Origin: Tepidibacter formicigenes DSM 15518 | GTDB lineage: Bacteria > Bacillota > Clostridia > Peptostreptococcales > Peptostreptococcaceae | Assembly (NCBI RefSeq): GCF_900142235.1 | Contig: NZ_FRAE01000007.1 | Coordinates: 1 to 64,000 of the forward strand | Direction: 5' to 3' | DNA: 64,000 bases | Shown here: piece after piece, positions 25,684 through 34,360 of the stretch | How the letters are laid out: every line of letters begins with the position of its first letter | Numbering within the stretch: the first letter of the stretch is position 1 | The notes under the pieces: generated by a model | Seen by the model: the letters and a program-made list of their open reading frames with translations, nothing else | Database searches by the model: none | Told to the model about the DNA's origin: nothing | Program-made: the position numbers and the translations under genes

Positions 25684-26532
25684 ATGAAAATTTATGCAGA
25701 GTATTATTTTTTACAAAACTTATTATTAGATTATTTAATAATACAAACTACTGCTAAAATACTTAACTGCTATTTATCTAGATATAAAGCTTTATTTGGA
25801 GCATTACTGGGAGCAATATATTCTATGTTTTATTTTATTCCAAAACTTATTTTTTTATACAGCATTATATTTAAAATCATTTTTATTTTTATTATTATAG
25901 GAATTAGTTTTAATTATACTAATTTGAAACAATATTTCAAAATTTTAATTACTTTTTATCTAGTTAATATTTTTTTGGCAGGTAGTGGATTTTTTATAGT
26001 ATACTGCACTGGAATAGATTATACGATAGTTTCTCTAGTTATTATAGGTGGGTTGTTTATTATTTTTAACAGTAAATTTTTAAGTGTTTTTTATAAATAT
26101 CTAAGAAGTTTAAATATATTTAAAGAGATGCAAAAAGACGTATTGGTTAAAATTGAAGAAAATATTTTGAATTTTAGAGCTTTAATGGATACAGGTAATT
26201 TACTAAAAGACCCTATAACGAAAGATCCTGTCATGATAGTTGATGTAAAAAAATTAGAAAAAATTTTACCTAAAGAATTAGTTTATATAGACTATTCTAT
26301 TATGGATTTTAAAAAGATAGACTATTTATTAAGTAAATTAAGTATTGAAATTTCAAATAGATTTAGAGTGATTCCATATAAGGTTGTAGGAAATGAAAAG
26401 GGTTTAATACTAGGAATTAAAGCTGATTATATAGAGGTAGAGGGAAATAAGAAGAATAATATTATTTTAGGTTTATCAAATTTTTCACAAAAAGATGAAT
26501 ATAATGCAATAATCAATCCTAGTGTTCTTTAA
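25684..26532 (+). CDS. spoIIGA: Sigma-E processing peptidase SpoIIGA
   Basis: 282 aa membrane-embedded aspartic protease that removes the pro-sequence of SigE in the mother cell after a forespore signal. About five hydrophobic helices fill residues 1-145. The C-terminal protease domain has the single DTGN motif with D169, as expected for a retropepsin-like dimer, followed by LLKDPITKDPVMIVD. ATG 25684 is preceded by AAAGGTGAT. A GTG at 25675 is within that Shine-Dalgarno. The substrate gene sigE comes 32 bp downstream. Confidence 0.95.
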   Translation: MKIYAEYYFLQNLLLDYLIIQTTAKILNCYLSRYKALFGALLGAIYSMFYFIPKLIFLYSIIFKIIFIFIIIGISFNYTNLKQYFKILITFYLVNIFLAGSGFFIVYCTGIDYTIVSLVIIGGLFIIFNSKFLSVFYKYLRSLNIFKEMQKDVLVKIEENILNFRALMDTGNLLKDPITKDPVMIVDVKKLEKILPKELVYIDYSIMDFKKIDYLLSKLSIEISNRFRVIPYKVVGNEKGLILGIKADYIEVEGNKKNNIILGLSNFSQKDEYNAIINPSVL

Positions 26533-26564
26533 ATAAATAGAGTATGTTTTATGGGGGGATATAT

Positions 26565-27296
26565 ATGTTAAAATTTTTTAATTTATTGAAAGGTAAAATT
26601 GTATATTTAATTAATAAGATATTAATTAAGTTTGGGTTTATGAATTATGATGAAATATACTATTTGGGTGGTAATGATGTGCTCCCACCACCATTAGATT
26701 CAAAAGAAGAAGCAGATCTTTTAAAAAATATTGACAAAGATGAAAATGTAAAAAGTATATTGATAGAAAGAAATTTAAGACTTGTTGTTTACATATCTAG
26801 AAAATTTGAAAATACTGGGCTAGATATAGAAGATTTAATTTCTATAGGAACTATTGGACTTATAAAAGCTGTAAACACATTTAAGCTGGATAAAAATATA
26901 AAACTTGCAACATATGCTTCAAGGTGTATAGAAAATGAAATACTTATGTATTTAAGGAAAAATAGCAAAAAAAAGGTTGAAGTTTCCTTTGATGAACCAT
27001 TAAATATTGACTTAGATGGAAATGAACTTTTACTTTCAGATGTTCTTGGAACAGAAAATGATGAAATATACAAATTAATAGAAGAAGAAATAGATAGAGA
27101 GCTTCTTCAAATAGCTTTAGATAAATTATCTAGTAGAGAAAAACAGATTATGGAGTTAAGATTTGGGCTTCAAAGTGGAAATGAAAAAACACAAAAAGAA
27201 GTAGCAAATATTCTAGGTATATCACAATCATATATATCAAGACTTGAGAAAAAAATAATATATAGATTAACAAAAGAAATGAAAAAATTTGTATAG
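26565..27296 (+). CDS. sigE: RNA polymerase sporulation sigma factor SigE (pro-form)
   Basis: 243 aa, the first mother-cell sigma factor. An amphipathic membrane-binding pro-sequence (about residues 1-29, [18 protein letters not shown]) ends near EIYYLGG, which matches the known processing site region of B. subtilis pro-SigE. Region 2 ([49 protein letters not shown]) and region 4 with a helix-turn-helix ([24 protein letters not shown]) are complete. ATG 26565 follows a GGGGGGAT Shine-Dalgarno. An in-frame ATG at 26544 lacks one. Confidence 0.97.
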   Translation: MLKFFNLLKGKIVYLINKILIKFGFMNYDEIYYLGGNDVLPPPLDSKEEADLLKNIDKDENVKSILIERNLRLVVYISRKFENTGLDIEDLISIGTIGLIKAVNTFKLDKNIKLATYASRCIENEILMYLRKNSKKKVEVSFDEPLNIDLDGNELLLSDVLGTENDEIYKLIEEEIDRELLQIALDKLSSREKQIMELRFGLQSGNEKTQKEVANILGISQSYISRLEKKIIYRLTKEMKKFV

Positions 27297-27313
27297 TTTC
27301 CTAATATTTACGA

Positions 27314-27373
27314 CTCCTCAAAAGTATAAAAAATTTATTTATGTAAATAATTCAAAAGAAATAACTTGAGGAG
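27314..27373 (+). promoter_or_regulatory. Anti-Shine-Dalgarno hairpin in the sigE-sigG gap
   Basis: CTCCTCAA (27314-27321) is the exact complement of TTGAGGAG (27366-27373), the sigG Shine-Dalgarno. A small inner hairpin (27335-27340 with 27345-27350) would bring the arms together. In B. subtilis a comparable stem-loop prevents translation of sigG from read-through spoIIG transcripts. Confidence 0.6.
27324..27351 (+). promoter_or_regulatory. Candidate SigF/SigG-type promoter of sigG
   Basis: GTATA (27324-27328) and GTAAATAAT (27343-27351) are separated by 14 bp and approximate the forespore consensus GYATA / GGNNANANTR. A transcript from here would start near 27358 and lack the left, anti-SD arm of the hairpin. 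Confidence 0.4.
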
Positions 27374-27386
27374 AGGACTGGTACTG

Positions 27387-28160
27387 ATGCAAATTAATAA
27401 AGTAGAAATATGTGGAGTAAATACATCTGAATTACCAGTATTGAGTAATAAACAAATGAAAGAGCTTTTGCTAAAAATAAAAGATGGAGATGAAGATTCT
27501 AGACAAGTATTTGTGCAAGGAAACTTAAGGTTAGTATTAAGTGTAATACAAAAATTTAATAACAGAGGAGAAAATATCGATGATTTATTTCAAATAGGAT
27601 GTATAGGACTTATTAAAGCTATAGATAATTTTGACTTAAATCAGAATGTAAGATTTTCTACTTATGCAGTTCCAATGATTATAGGAGAAATAAGAAGATA
27701 TTTAAGAGATAATAATCCTATAAGAGTAAGTAGATCCTTAAAGGATATAGCTTATAAAGCTCTTCAGATAAGAGAAAGACTTACTAGACAAAATTCTAAA
27801 GAACCTACTATATCTGATATAGCTAAGGAACTTGATATAGATAGAGAGGATATAGTTTTGGCTCTTGATGCTATACAAGATCCTATTTCATTATTTGATC
27901 CTATATATCAAGACAATGGTGATGCTATATATGTAATGGATCAAGTTCAAGATAAAAAAGGAAATGATGAAGTTTGGATAGAGGAAATTGCACTAAAAGA
28001 AGCTATTAAAAAATTAAATAGTAGAGAAAAGCTTGTACTTGACTTAAGATTTTATAAAGGAAGAACACAAATAGAAGTAGCTGAAGAAATAGGTATATCT
28101 CAAGCTCAAGTTTCAAGAATAGAAAAAAATGCTTTAAAAAATATGAGAAAATATATTTGA
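27387..28160 (+). CDS. sigG: RNA polymerase sporulation sigma factor SigG
   Basis: 257 aa late forespore sigma factor. The N-terminus NKVEICGVNTSELPVLSN is nearly that of B. subtilis SigG and fixes the start at ATG 27387. Region 2 (NLRLVLSVIQKFNNRGENIDDLFQIGCIGLIKAIDNFD), region 3 and region 4 (RTQIEVAEEIGISQAQVSRIEKNALK) are intact. Upstream GAGGAGAGG is the Shine-Dalgarno, which is also one arm of the leader hairpin. It lies directly behind sigE as in Bacilli and Clostridia, followed by its own terminator. Confidence 0.97.
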   Translation: MQINKVEICGVNTSELPVLSNKQMKELLLKIKDGDEDSRQVFVQGNLRLVLSVIQKFNNRGENIDDLFQIGCIGLIKAIDNFDLNQNVRFSTYAVPMIIGEIRRYLRDNNPIRVSRSLKDIAYKALQIRERLTRQNSKEPTISDIAKELDIDREDIVLALDAIQDPISLFDPIYQDNGDAIYVMDQVQDKKGNDEVWIEEIALKEAIKKLNSREKLVLDLRFYKGRTQIEVAEEIGISQAQVSRIEKNALKNMRKYI

Positions 28161-28190
28161 CCTTAAAATTAAGGTCAATTTTTTTTTAGA
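28159..28190 (+). terminator. sigG terminator
   Basis: GACCTTA (28159-28165) pairs with TAAGGTC (28170-28176). A long T run follows. The stem begins in the sigG stop codon. Confidence 0.88.
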
Positions 28191-28254
28191 TTCTGTATTT
28201 GTTATAAAATAATTTGTTAATTCATAATTATTATTTATAAGGAGGGTGATTTAT

Positions 28255-28518
28255 ATGTTTAAAATATCAGAAATGATGGAAAAGGAAGTTGTGAATGTAA
28301 ATAATGGAAAAAAATTAGGGTTTATAAATGATATAGAACTAGATATGAATGAAGGTAAAATAAGATCTTTAATTATTTTTAATGAAAACTCAAAATTGTA
28401 TTTGCTGGGAAGAGGAGAAGTTTATTCAATTTTTTGGAATGATATAGTAAAAGTGGGGTGTGATACTATTTTAGTAAAGATAGACCAAAGAGTAGAATTT
28501 AATAACATAGACATATAG
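28255..28518 (+). CDS. YlmC/YmxH family sporulation protein
   Basis: 87 aa PRC-barrel-like protein. The visible pattern is MMEKEVVNVNNGKKLGFINDIELD, IRSLIIF and WNDIVKVGCDTILVKI, typical of the YlmC/YmxH family that lies downstream of sigG in Firmicutes. ATG 28255 has AAGGAGGG upstream. The GTG at 28246 lies within that Shine-Dalgarno. Function is not established. The context points to sporulation. Confidence 0.88.
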   Translation: MFKISEMMEKEVVNVNNGKKLGFINDIELDMNEGKIRSLIIFNENSKLYLLGRGEVYSIFWNDIVKVGCDTILVKIDQRVEFNNIDI

Positions 28519-28565
28519 TTTGTTAATGTATATAATGAACTTAAGATAAAAAATGGAGGTATGCT

Positions 28566-29024
28566 ATGAAGTGTCCATATTGTAATTTTTCTCAGTCTAA
28601 AGTAATTGATTCTAGACCAACAGATGAAGGAAGTTCTATAAGAAGAAGAAGAGAATGTGAAAGTTGTAAAAAAAGATTTACAACTTATGAAAAAGTAGAA
28701 GATATAACACTTATGGTGATAAAAAAAGATGGAAATAGGGAAAGATTTGATAGAAGTAAAATAATAAATGGAATTATAAAATCTTGTGAAAAAAGACCTG
28801 TATCTATTGATGTAATAGAAAATATAGTTACAGATATAGAAAATAGTATAAATAGAAGTATGGTTAGAGAAATAGATAGCAACAAAATAGGAGAATTAGT
28901 TATGGAGAAATTAAAGGAAATAGATGAAGTGGCTTATGTTAGATTTGCATCTGTTTATAGACATTTTAAAGACATAAATACTTTTTTACAAGAGCTTGAA
29001 AAAATTTTAAATGAGAAAAGGTGA
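28566..29024 (+). CDS. nrdR: Transcriptional repressor NrdR
   Basis: 152 aa, full family length. The N-terminal zinc ribbon uses CPYC and [23 protein letters not shown] is the most conserved block. An ATP-cone domain fills about residues 48-138. NrdR senses ATP/dATP and represses ribonucleotide reductase genes. No nrd gene lies in the window, so it acts elsewhere. Start ATG with GGAGG. The end overlaps the leader of the next gene. Confidence 0.97.
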   Translation: MKCPYCNFSQSKVIDSRPTDEGSSIRRRRECESCKKRFTTYEKVEDITLMVIKKDGNRERFDRSKIINGIIKSCEKRPVSIDVIENIVTDIENSINRSMVREIDSNKIGELVMEKLKEIDEVAYVRFASVYRHFKDINTFLQELEKILNEKR

Positions 29025-29028
29025 TTTC

Positions 29029-29736
29029 ATGAAATACATATTTTTTGATGATATAAAAAAATATCCTTTTGTAAATATAGCTTTTACAACCAAGGATTTA
29101 GATATATCAAAGGAAATAGATAGAGAAGTATTTTGTAAAGATTTAGATTTTAATTTTAAAAATTTAACATTTAACAAGCAAGTACATGGAAACAATATAG
29201 CAATAATAGATGATGTCAATAAAATAGGCACAATTAGTGAAGGTGATGGACTTATAACAAAATTGTCTAAAGTTCCAATAATGGTGTTTGTAGCAGATTG
29301 TGTATCAATAGGATTTATAGATACAAAAAATAAGGTTATAGGATGTGCTCATGCTGGATGGAGAGGAACATTTGAAGAAATATCTTCAAATTTAATAAAA
29401 AACATGAAAAAAAATTTTAATTCTAAAAGCAATGATATAATTTGCATTATAGGACCATCAATAGGTCCTTGTTGTTATGAGGTAGGAGAAGATTTAATTA
29501 AAAAGTTTAACAATAAATTTACAAATATAGATGATAGTTTTTATATAATAAAAGATGAGAAGTATTTTTTAGACCTTTGGAGAATAAATGAATACATTTT
29601 GATTAACAATGGAATAAAAAAAGAAAATATAATTAATTTAAATTTATGTACACACTGCAATGGGGATTTATTCCATTCTTATAGAAGAGATAAAGGAACT
29701 TCAAAAAGAATGGGCTTTATAATTGAACTAATCTAA
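29029..29736 (+). CDS. pgeF: Multicopper-polyphenol-oxidase/laccase-domain protein PgeF (YlmD/YfiH)
   Basis: 235 aa of the YfiH/RNF213-like CNF1 family. PgeF clears peptidoglycan errors (L-Ser in place of L-Ala) and related proteins act as purine nucleoside phosphorylases. Zinc-site motifs are KQVHGNNIAIID, the Cys in VADCVSIG, GCAHAGWRGT and GPSIGPCCYEV, and the end has CTHCNGDLFHSYRRDKGTSKR. ATG 29029 is chosen with AAAAGGTGAT upstream. In Bacilli ylmD lies directly before ylmE and sepF, but here a 10-kb block separates it from them. Confidence 0.9.
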   Translation: MKYIFFDDIKKYPFVNIAFTTKDLDISKEIDREVFCKDLDFNFKNLTFNKQVHGNNIAIIDDVNKIGTISEGDGLITKLSKVPIMVFVADCVSIGFIDTKNKVIGCAHAGWRGTFEEISSNLIKNMKKNFNSKSNDIICIIGPSIGPCCYEVGEDLIKKFNNKFTNIDDSFYIIKDEKYFLDLWRINEYILINNGIKKENIINLNLCTHCNGDLFHSYRRDKGTSKRMGFIIELI

Positions 29737-29750
29737 ACAGGAGGATGAAT

Positions 29751-30440
29751 ATGGATAGAAAAATACTTGTTGTAGATGATGAAGAGCATATAGTTGAACT
29801 TTTAAAATTTAATTTAGAAATAAAAGGATATAAGGTTGAAGTAGCTTATGATGGATTAGATGGTTTTATTAAATCTAAAGAAGTAAATCCAGATTTAATA
29901 CTTTTAGATAGAATGCTTCCTAATATGGATGGAATTGAAGTTTTAAAAAGAGTAAGAAATGATGAAAATATAAAAAATATACCTGTAATAATGCTTACTG
30001 CTAAAACTATGGAAAAAGATAAAATAGAAGGACTTGAAGTAGGAGCTGATGATTATATAACAAAGCCTTTTAGCATTGAAGAAGTATTAGCTAGAGTAAA
30101 TGCTGTATTAAGAAGGTATTATTCAACTAAAGGAGAAAATAAAAATACTATTACTTTAGGAGAGATAAAAGTAGATCTTCAAAACTACGAAGTTATAAAA
30201 AATGGACAAAAAATAGACTTAACATTAAAAGAATTTGAACTTCTAAAATTGTTAATTCAAAATAGAGGCAAAGTTTTATCTAGGAATTTCTTATTAGATA
30301 AAATATGGGGATATGAATATTTTGGAGAAACTAGAACTGTAGATGTTCATATAAGACATTTAAGAAAAAAAATAGAAGATGATGATAAAAGACCTAAATA
30401 TATAGAAACTATAAGAGGTGTTGGATACAAGATAAAGTAG
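29751..30440 (+). CDS. PhoB/PhoP-type response regulator
   Basis: 229 aa OmpR-family regulator. The receiver domain has the acidic pair in VVDDEEH, the phosphoacceptor D53 in LLDRMLP, the conserved Thr in MLTAK and the Lys in YITKPF. The winged-helix domain ends in TRTVDVHIRHLRKKIEDD and ETIRGVGYKIK. ATG 29751 with CAGGAGG. The histidine kinase follows at once. Overall it resembles PhoP/PhoB, so phosphate control is possible, but no pst or phosphatase gene is nearby. Confidence 0.93.
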   Translation: MDRKILVVDDEEHIVELLKFNLEIKGYKVEVAYDGLDGFIKSKEVNPDLILLDRMLPNMDGIEVLKRVRNDENIKNIPVIMLTAKTMEKDKIEGLEVGADDYITKPFSIEEVLARVNAVLRRYYSTKGENKNTITLGEIKVDLQNYEVIKNGQKIDLTLKEFELLKLLIQNRGKVLSRNFLLDKIWGYEYFGETRTVDVHIRHLRKKIEDDDKRPKYIETIRGVGYKIK

Positions 30441-30447
30441 AGAGCAG

Positions 30448-31722
30448 GTGATTAGTATAAATTATAATGATATATATGTATTAGTTTTATTGCTTACTAT
30501 AATATCAATTTTAATATATAGATATCTAACAATATTGAGGAGATATTTAAAAGAAATCATACTTGTATCTAATAAAGTTAGTAATGGAGATTTTTCTGTT
30601 AAATTAAAAAATCAATATAGTGGTGATTTGGGAAGGTTATCTAATAATTTTAATTTTATGATAACTAAAATTAACAATAATATAGAGGAGCTTGAAGATA
30701 AAAATATTAAATTAAAATCTATATTAAAGAGTATATCTAATGGAATAGTAGCTATTGACAATGATGAAACAATACTTTTAATTAACGATGTAGCAAAAGA
30801 AATTTTCAATTATGAAAGTGATAAATTTGAAGGAGAAAAAATAGATAAAGTTATAAATAATGATGTCTTATTAAAGTCTATAAAAAACTTAATTCCTATT
30901 AGAAAAAGTACTCAGATACAAATAGAAGATGAAAAAGATAGATTTTATAAAGTAAAGATAGACCCTATATTATTAAAAAATGCAGAGAATGTTATAATAG
31001 GATCTATTATAAATATTGAAGATGTAACAGAAAATGTAAAACTTGAAAAGATAAGATCTGATTTTGTTGCTAATGTAACACATGAACTTAAAACTCCTCT
31101 AACATCTATAAATGGTTTTATTGAAACATTAAAAAGTAATAATGAAATTGATATTGAAACTAGAAATAGATTTTTAGATATAATTGATATTGAGTCAAAT
31201 AGACTTAGAAGACTTATTGATGATATACTTATGCTATCATTTATTGAAAATAACAAAAATGATAAATATGAGGATGTTAATCTATGGGAAACATTTGAGG
31301 AAGTATTTGACCTTACTTTTAATTTAGCAAAAAATAAGAATATAAATTATACTTATAATTTCCCGAGTAAAGATATATATTTAAAAACAAACAAAGACTA
31401 TATTAAGCAGATTTTTGTAAATCTAATAGACAATGCAATTAAATATACACCTGAAGAAGGAAGTGTAAGAGTTTTAGTAAAAGAAGATAGCAAAAATATA
31501 AAAATAAGTGTTAAAGACACAGGTATAGGAATACCTGATGAAGATATACCTAGGATATTTGAAAGATTTTATAGAGTAGATAAAGCTAGAAGCAAAAAAA
31601 TAGGAGGAACAGGACTTGGACTTGCTATTTTAAAGCATATAGTTATATCTTTAAATGGAAAGATAGAAGTAAATAGTGAATTGAATAAAGGCACAGAATT
31701 CATAGTTATTATTCCAAAATAA
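30448..31722 (+). CDS. Sensor histidine kinase with one membrane helix (PhoR/WalK-like)
   Basis: 424 aa. A single N-terminal membrane helix (about residues 9-26) is followed directly by a HAMP domain (about 27-85), a PAS domain (about 90-195), a HisKA domain with H212 in NVTHELKTPL, and an HATPase domain with the N box (DNAIKYTPEEG), DTGIGIP and GGTGLGLAI. The usual second membrane helix and outside sensor loop are absent, so the signal is probably cytoplasmic (PAS) or membrane-borne. The start is uncertain: GTG 30448 is the first usable codon, with only a weak GAGAG upstream. Confidence 0.9.
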   Translation: MISINYNDIYVLVLLLTIISILIYRYLTILRRYLKEIILVSNKVSNGDFSVKLKNQYSGDLGRLSNNFNFMITKINNNIEELEDKNIKLKSILKSISNGIVAIDNDETILLINDVAKEIFNYESDKFEGEKIDKVINNDVLLKSIKNLIPIRKSTQIQIEDEKDRFYKVKIDPILLKNAENVIIGSIINIEDVTENVKLEKIRSDFVANVTHELKTPLTSINGFIETLKSNNEIDIETRNRFLDIIDIESNRLRRLIDDILMLSFIENNKNDKYEDVNLWETFEEVFDLTFNLAKNKNINYTYNFPSKDIYLKTNKDYIKQIFVNLIDNAIKYTPEEGSVRVLVKEDSKNIKISVKDTGIGIPDEDIPRIFERFYRVDKARSKKIGGTGLGLAILKHIVISLNGKIEVNSELNKGTEFIVIIPK

Positions 31723-31724
31723 GG

Positions 31725-31760
31725 ATTTCCTTAATTTACAAGGAAATTTTTATTTTTTTT
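31725..31760 (+). terminator. Terminator after the histidine kinase
   Basis: ATTTCCTT (31725-31732) pairs with AAGGAAAT (31740-31747), and a long run of T follows. Confidence 0.85.
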
Positions 31761-31821
31761 TTGAAAAAATAAGAAATATAAGAAATATCTAAATGATATC
31801 CTTTTAAAAGGAGATGGTGTA

Positions 31822-32730
31822 GTGAATAATTACATACATTTAATTACTTCTTCATTTATAATGGGAATAATAGGAAGGTTTTATATGATGAGGCTTGATT
31901 ATAGGCAATATCCAACCTATCCTCAAGGATTTGTATCTCATATAACATTAGGCATGATTGCAGCTGCACTAGGAGCAGTAGCAGTTCCAGCTTTAGCAGA
32001 AAAAGAATTTTCAGCAGTTACATTTTTAGCATTAGCAGCACAACAGTTTAGAGATGTTAGAAATATGGAGAGACAAAGTCTAGATAATATAGAAAGTACA
32101 GAACTTGTGCCAAGAGGGACAGCTTATATTGAGGATATTGCAAAAGCTTTTGAGGCAAGAAATTATATGGCAATACTTACAGCTTTAGCTACAGGGACAA
32201 CATTTTATGCATGTTCCAATATTTTTAAATTGAATAATATAATATCTACTATTGCATCTGTTTTAGCTGGAATAATAGTAGCTACATTTCTTAAAATTGT
32301 ATTAACACGAGATAAAATTGGAGAAATAGCTGATGTAGTACCAGCTAAAATAAGTTTTGATGGACCACTACTTATGGTAAATAATGTTGTAATCATGAAT
32401 ATAGGACTTTCTTCTTCTAAAGAAAGATATTTAAAAGAAGGACTCGCTGTAGAAATAATTCCAAAAGATTCTAATAATATAGGAATCCTATCTAATGTAG
32501 GACAAAGACAAGCAATTGCACATAATGCTTGTGTACAGCTTGGAATCAAAAAAGATGTTGATGAGCCTGATTTTACTCCTATTGTCAGGAGGAATCCTAA
32601 AAATGAAAGTGTAGTTATGCCTATAATACCTGTTAAAAAGGATGAAAGCTTGCTTATAGAAATAATAAAAAATACTCCTGTTATAGAATCAGCAAAGGGG
32701 AAAACAAATTTCTTGAAAGGTAGGGAATAA
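31822..32730 (+). CDS. YIEGIA family membrane protein
   Basis: 302 aa. The family is named after a YIEGIA motif, here YIEDIAKAFE near residue 103. The N-terminal half has several hydrophobic segments (about 3-20, 40-58, 118-135, 140-160). The C-terminal half is soluble and includes GLSSSKERYLKEGLAVEIIP. GTG start with AAAAGGAGAT. The neighbouring 63-aa gene matches what NCBI calls the capping complex subunit for YIEGIA, so the two form a unit. Distribution in spore formers suggests a sporulation link, but no function is established. Confidence 0.85.
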   Translation: MNNYIHLITSSFIMGIIGRFYMMRLDYRQYPTYPQGFVSHITLGMIAAALGAVAVPALAEKEFSAVTFLALAAQQFRDVRNMERQSLDNIESTELVPRGTAYIEDIAKAFEARNYMAILTALATGTTFYACSNIFKLNNIISTIASVLAGIIVATFLKIVLTRDKIGEIADVVPAKISFDGPLLMVNNVVIMNIGLSSSKERYLKEGLAVEIIPKDSNNIGILSNVGQRQAIAHNACVQLGIKKDVDEPDFTPIVRRNPKNESVVMPIIPVKKDESLLIEIIKNTPVIESAKGKTNFLKGRE

Positions 32731-32732
32731 TT

Positions 32733-32924
32733 ATGGATGTAGGTATAAATGATTTTATACTTGCTATAGTTACTACAGATAAAAAAATGGTATCTAATAC
32801 AATACCTATATTTTATGTTGAGAATAGAGAAGAGTTAGAAAGAAGATCATTAATAATATCTAAGTGCATGATGGGGATGGTTCATGATGTACAAAATGAT
32901 ACATTTATAATAGTTAAACATTAA
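32733..32924 (+). CDS. Small capping complex subunit for YIEGIA
   Basis: 63 aa, soluble. It begins 2 bp after the YIEGIA gene stops, so translation is coupled. Pattern: DVGINDFILAIVTT, then a VENREELERR helix and a closing FIIVKH strand. It is paired with YIEGIA genes across Clostridia and Bacilli under the NCBI family name used here. Short but convincing because of a good Shine-Dalgarno within the previous gene end, length conservation and a terminator straight after. Confidence 0.82.
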   Translation: MDVGINDFILAIVTTDKKMVSNTIPIFYVENREELERRSLIISKCMMGMVHDVQNDTFIIVKH

Positions 32925-32947
32925 GGTACCTTAAAAGGTACCTTTTC
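32923..32947 (+). terminator. Terminator after the YIEGIA pair
   Basis: AAGGTACC (32923-32930) pairs with GGTACCTT (32937-32944), followed by a short T stretch. Confidence 0.75.
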
Positions 32948-32952
32948 TCATC

Positions 32953-32980
32953 TTGACTACTTAATATATTACATGATAAT
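32953..32980 (+). promoter_or_regulatory. Sigma-A-type promoter before the DUF512 gene
   Basis: TTGACT (32953-32958), a 16-bp spacer and GATAAT (32975-32980), about 35 bp before the gene start and just after a terminator. Confidence 0.55.
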
Positions 32981-33016
32981 ATAATTTGACATATTATTTA
33001 AAGAGTGGTGATGACT

Positions 33017-34342
33017 TTGGAAATAAAAAATACTGAAATGAAAAACATTATAAGCAATGTTAAAAAGAATAGTATAGCTCATGAACTTAAAATAGAAGAA
33101 GGAGATATATTGTTAAGTATAAATAATCAAAAGATACAGGATATTATTGAATATAAATTTTTAATTTCTGATGAGTATTTAGATGTAGAAATACAAAAGA
33201 AAAATGGAGAAATATATATATATGAAATAGAAAAAGAATATGATGAAGATTTAGGAATAGAGTTTATAAATCCTATTATAGATAGAGCTAGAAGTTGTAG
33301 TAATAAGTGTATGTTTTGTTTTATAGATCAACTACCAAAAGGAATGAGAAAAACACTTTACTTCAAAGATGATGATTCTAGATTATCTTTTTTACAAGGT
33401 AATTTTATAACTCTTACGAATATGAGTGAAGAAGATATAGAGAAAATGATAAGATATAGAATAAGCCCTGTAAATATATCTGTACATACTACTGATTCAG
33501 ATTTAAGAGTTAAAATGTTAAATAACAAAAATGCGGGTAAATTATATGATATAATGAAAAAGCTAGCAAATGCTTCAATAGATATGAACTGTCAAATAGT
33601 ACTTTGTCCTGATATAAATGATAAAGAGAATTTAGACAAAACTCTTTTAGATTTATCTAAATTATATCCTCATGTAAAAAGTGTTGCAATTGTTCCAGTG
33701 GGACTTACAAAATTTAGAGAAGGACTTTATAATTTAAAAGAGTTTGATAAAGAGAGTTCTCAAAATTTAATTTCTCAAATAAAACAGGTTCAAGAAAAGT
33801 TTTTAAATGATTTAGGAACTAGATTTGTGTTTTTATCTGATGAATTTTACATAATGGCTAAGGAAAAAATGCCGGATTATGAAAGCTATGAAGGTTTTCC
33901 TCAAATAGAAAATGGTGTAGGTTTAATTGCTAAATTTGAAAAAGAAGTAAATGACTATTTAAAAAATACATTTCTTAAATTAAAAAAGGAAAAAGTAGTT
34001 TCTATTGCTACAGGAGAATCAGCATTTGAGTTTATGAAAAATATTTCAAATAAAATTATGAATAATATAGAAGGATTAAAGATAAATATTTATAAAATAA
34101 GAAATGAATATTTTGGAGAAAGTATAACTGTAGCTGGTCTTATTACTGCAAGTGATTTGATTGAACAACTAAAAGGAAAAAATTTAGGAAATAAGCTTAT
34201 CATTTCAAAATCTATGCTTAAATCAGATGAAGATATTTTTCTAGATGATATCACATTAGAAGAGCTTGAAAAAAAATTAAATATAAAAGTAATTCCTTCT
34301 AAAAATAAAGGAAGAGAATTTATAAAGAAATTAATAGGATAA
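33017..34342 (+). CDS. DUF512 radical SAM-like iron-sulfur protein
   Basis: 441 aa. A PDZ-like N-terminal segment (about residues 15-75) precedes a radical-SAM-type cysteine cluster, with C94, C98 and C101 in SCSNKCMFCFI. The C-terminal part is the DUF512 domain (about 230-440, with DEFYIMA, GFPQIENGVGL and the closing ISKSMLK...FLDD). The family is widespread in Clostridia and usually next to der, as here. Its reaction is unknown. TTG 33017 is chosen on the local pattern GGTGAT-N4-TTG. GTG 33005 and ATG 33011 in the same frame remain possible. Confidence 0.85.
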   Translation: MEIKNTEMKNIISNVKKNSIAHELKIEEGDILLSINNQKIQDIIEYKFLISDEYLDVEIQKKNGEIYIYEIEKEYDEDLGIEFINPIIDRARSCSNKCMFCFIDQLPKGMRKTLYFKDDDSRLSFLQGNFITLTNMSEEDIEKMIRYRISPVNISVHTTDSDLRVKMLNNKNAGKLYDIMKKLANASIDMNCQIVLCPDINDKENLDKTLLDLSKLYPHVKSVAIVPVGLTKFREGLYNLKEFDKESSQNLISQIKQVQEKFLNDLGTRFVFLSDEFYIMAKEKMPDYESYEGFPQIENGVGLIAKFEKEVNDYLKNTFLKLKKEKVVSIATGESAFEFMKNISNKIMNNIEGLKINIYKIRNEYFGESITVAGLITASDLIEQLKGKNLGNKLIISKSMLKSDEDIFLDDITLEELEKKLNIKVIPSKNKGREFIKKLIG

Positions 34343-34360
34343 AAGAAAGGAGATATTATT

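Noticed and set aside
30448-30450. ATA/ATT codons as better-spaced starts of the histidine kinase
   Set aside because: They are very rare start codons. GTG is kept, though the evidence is weak.
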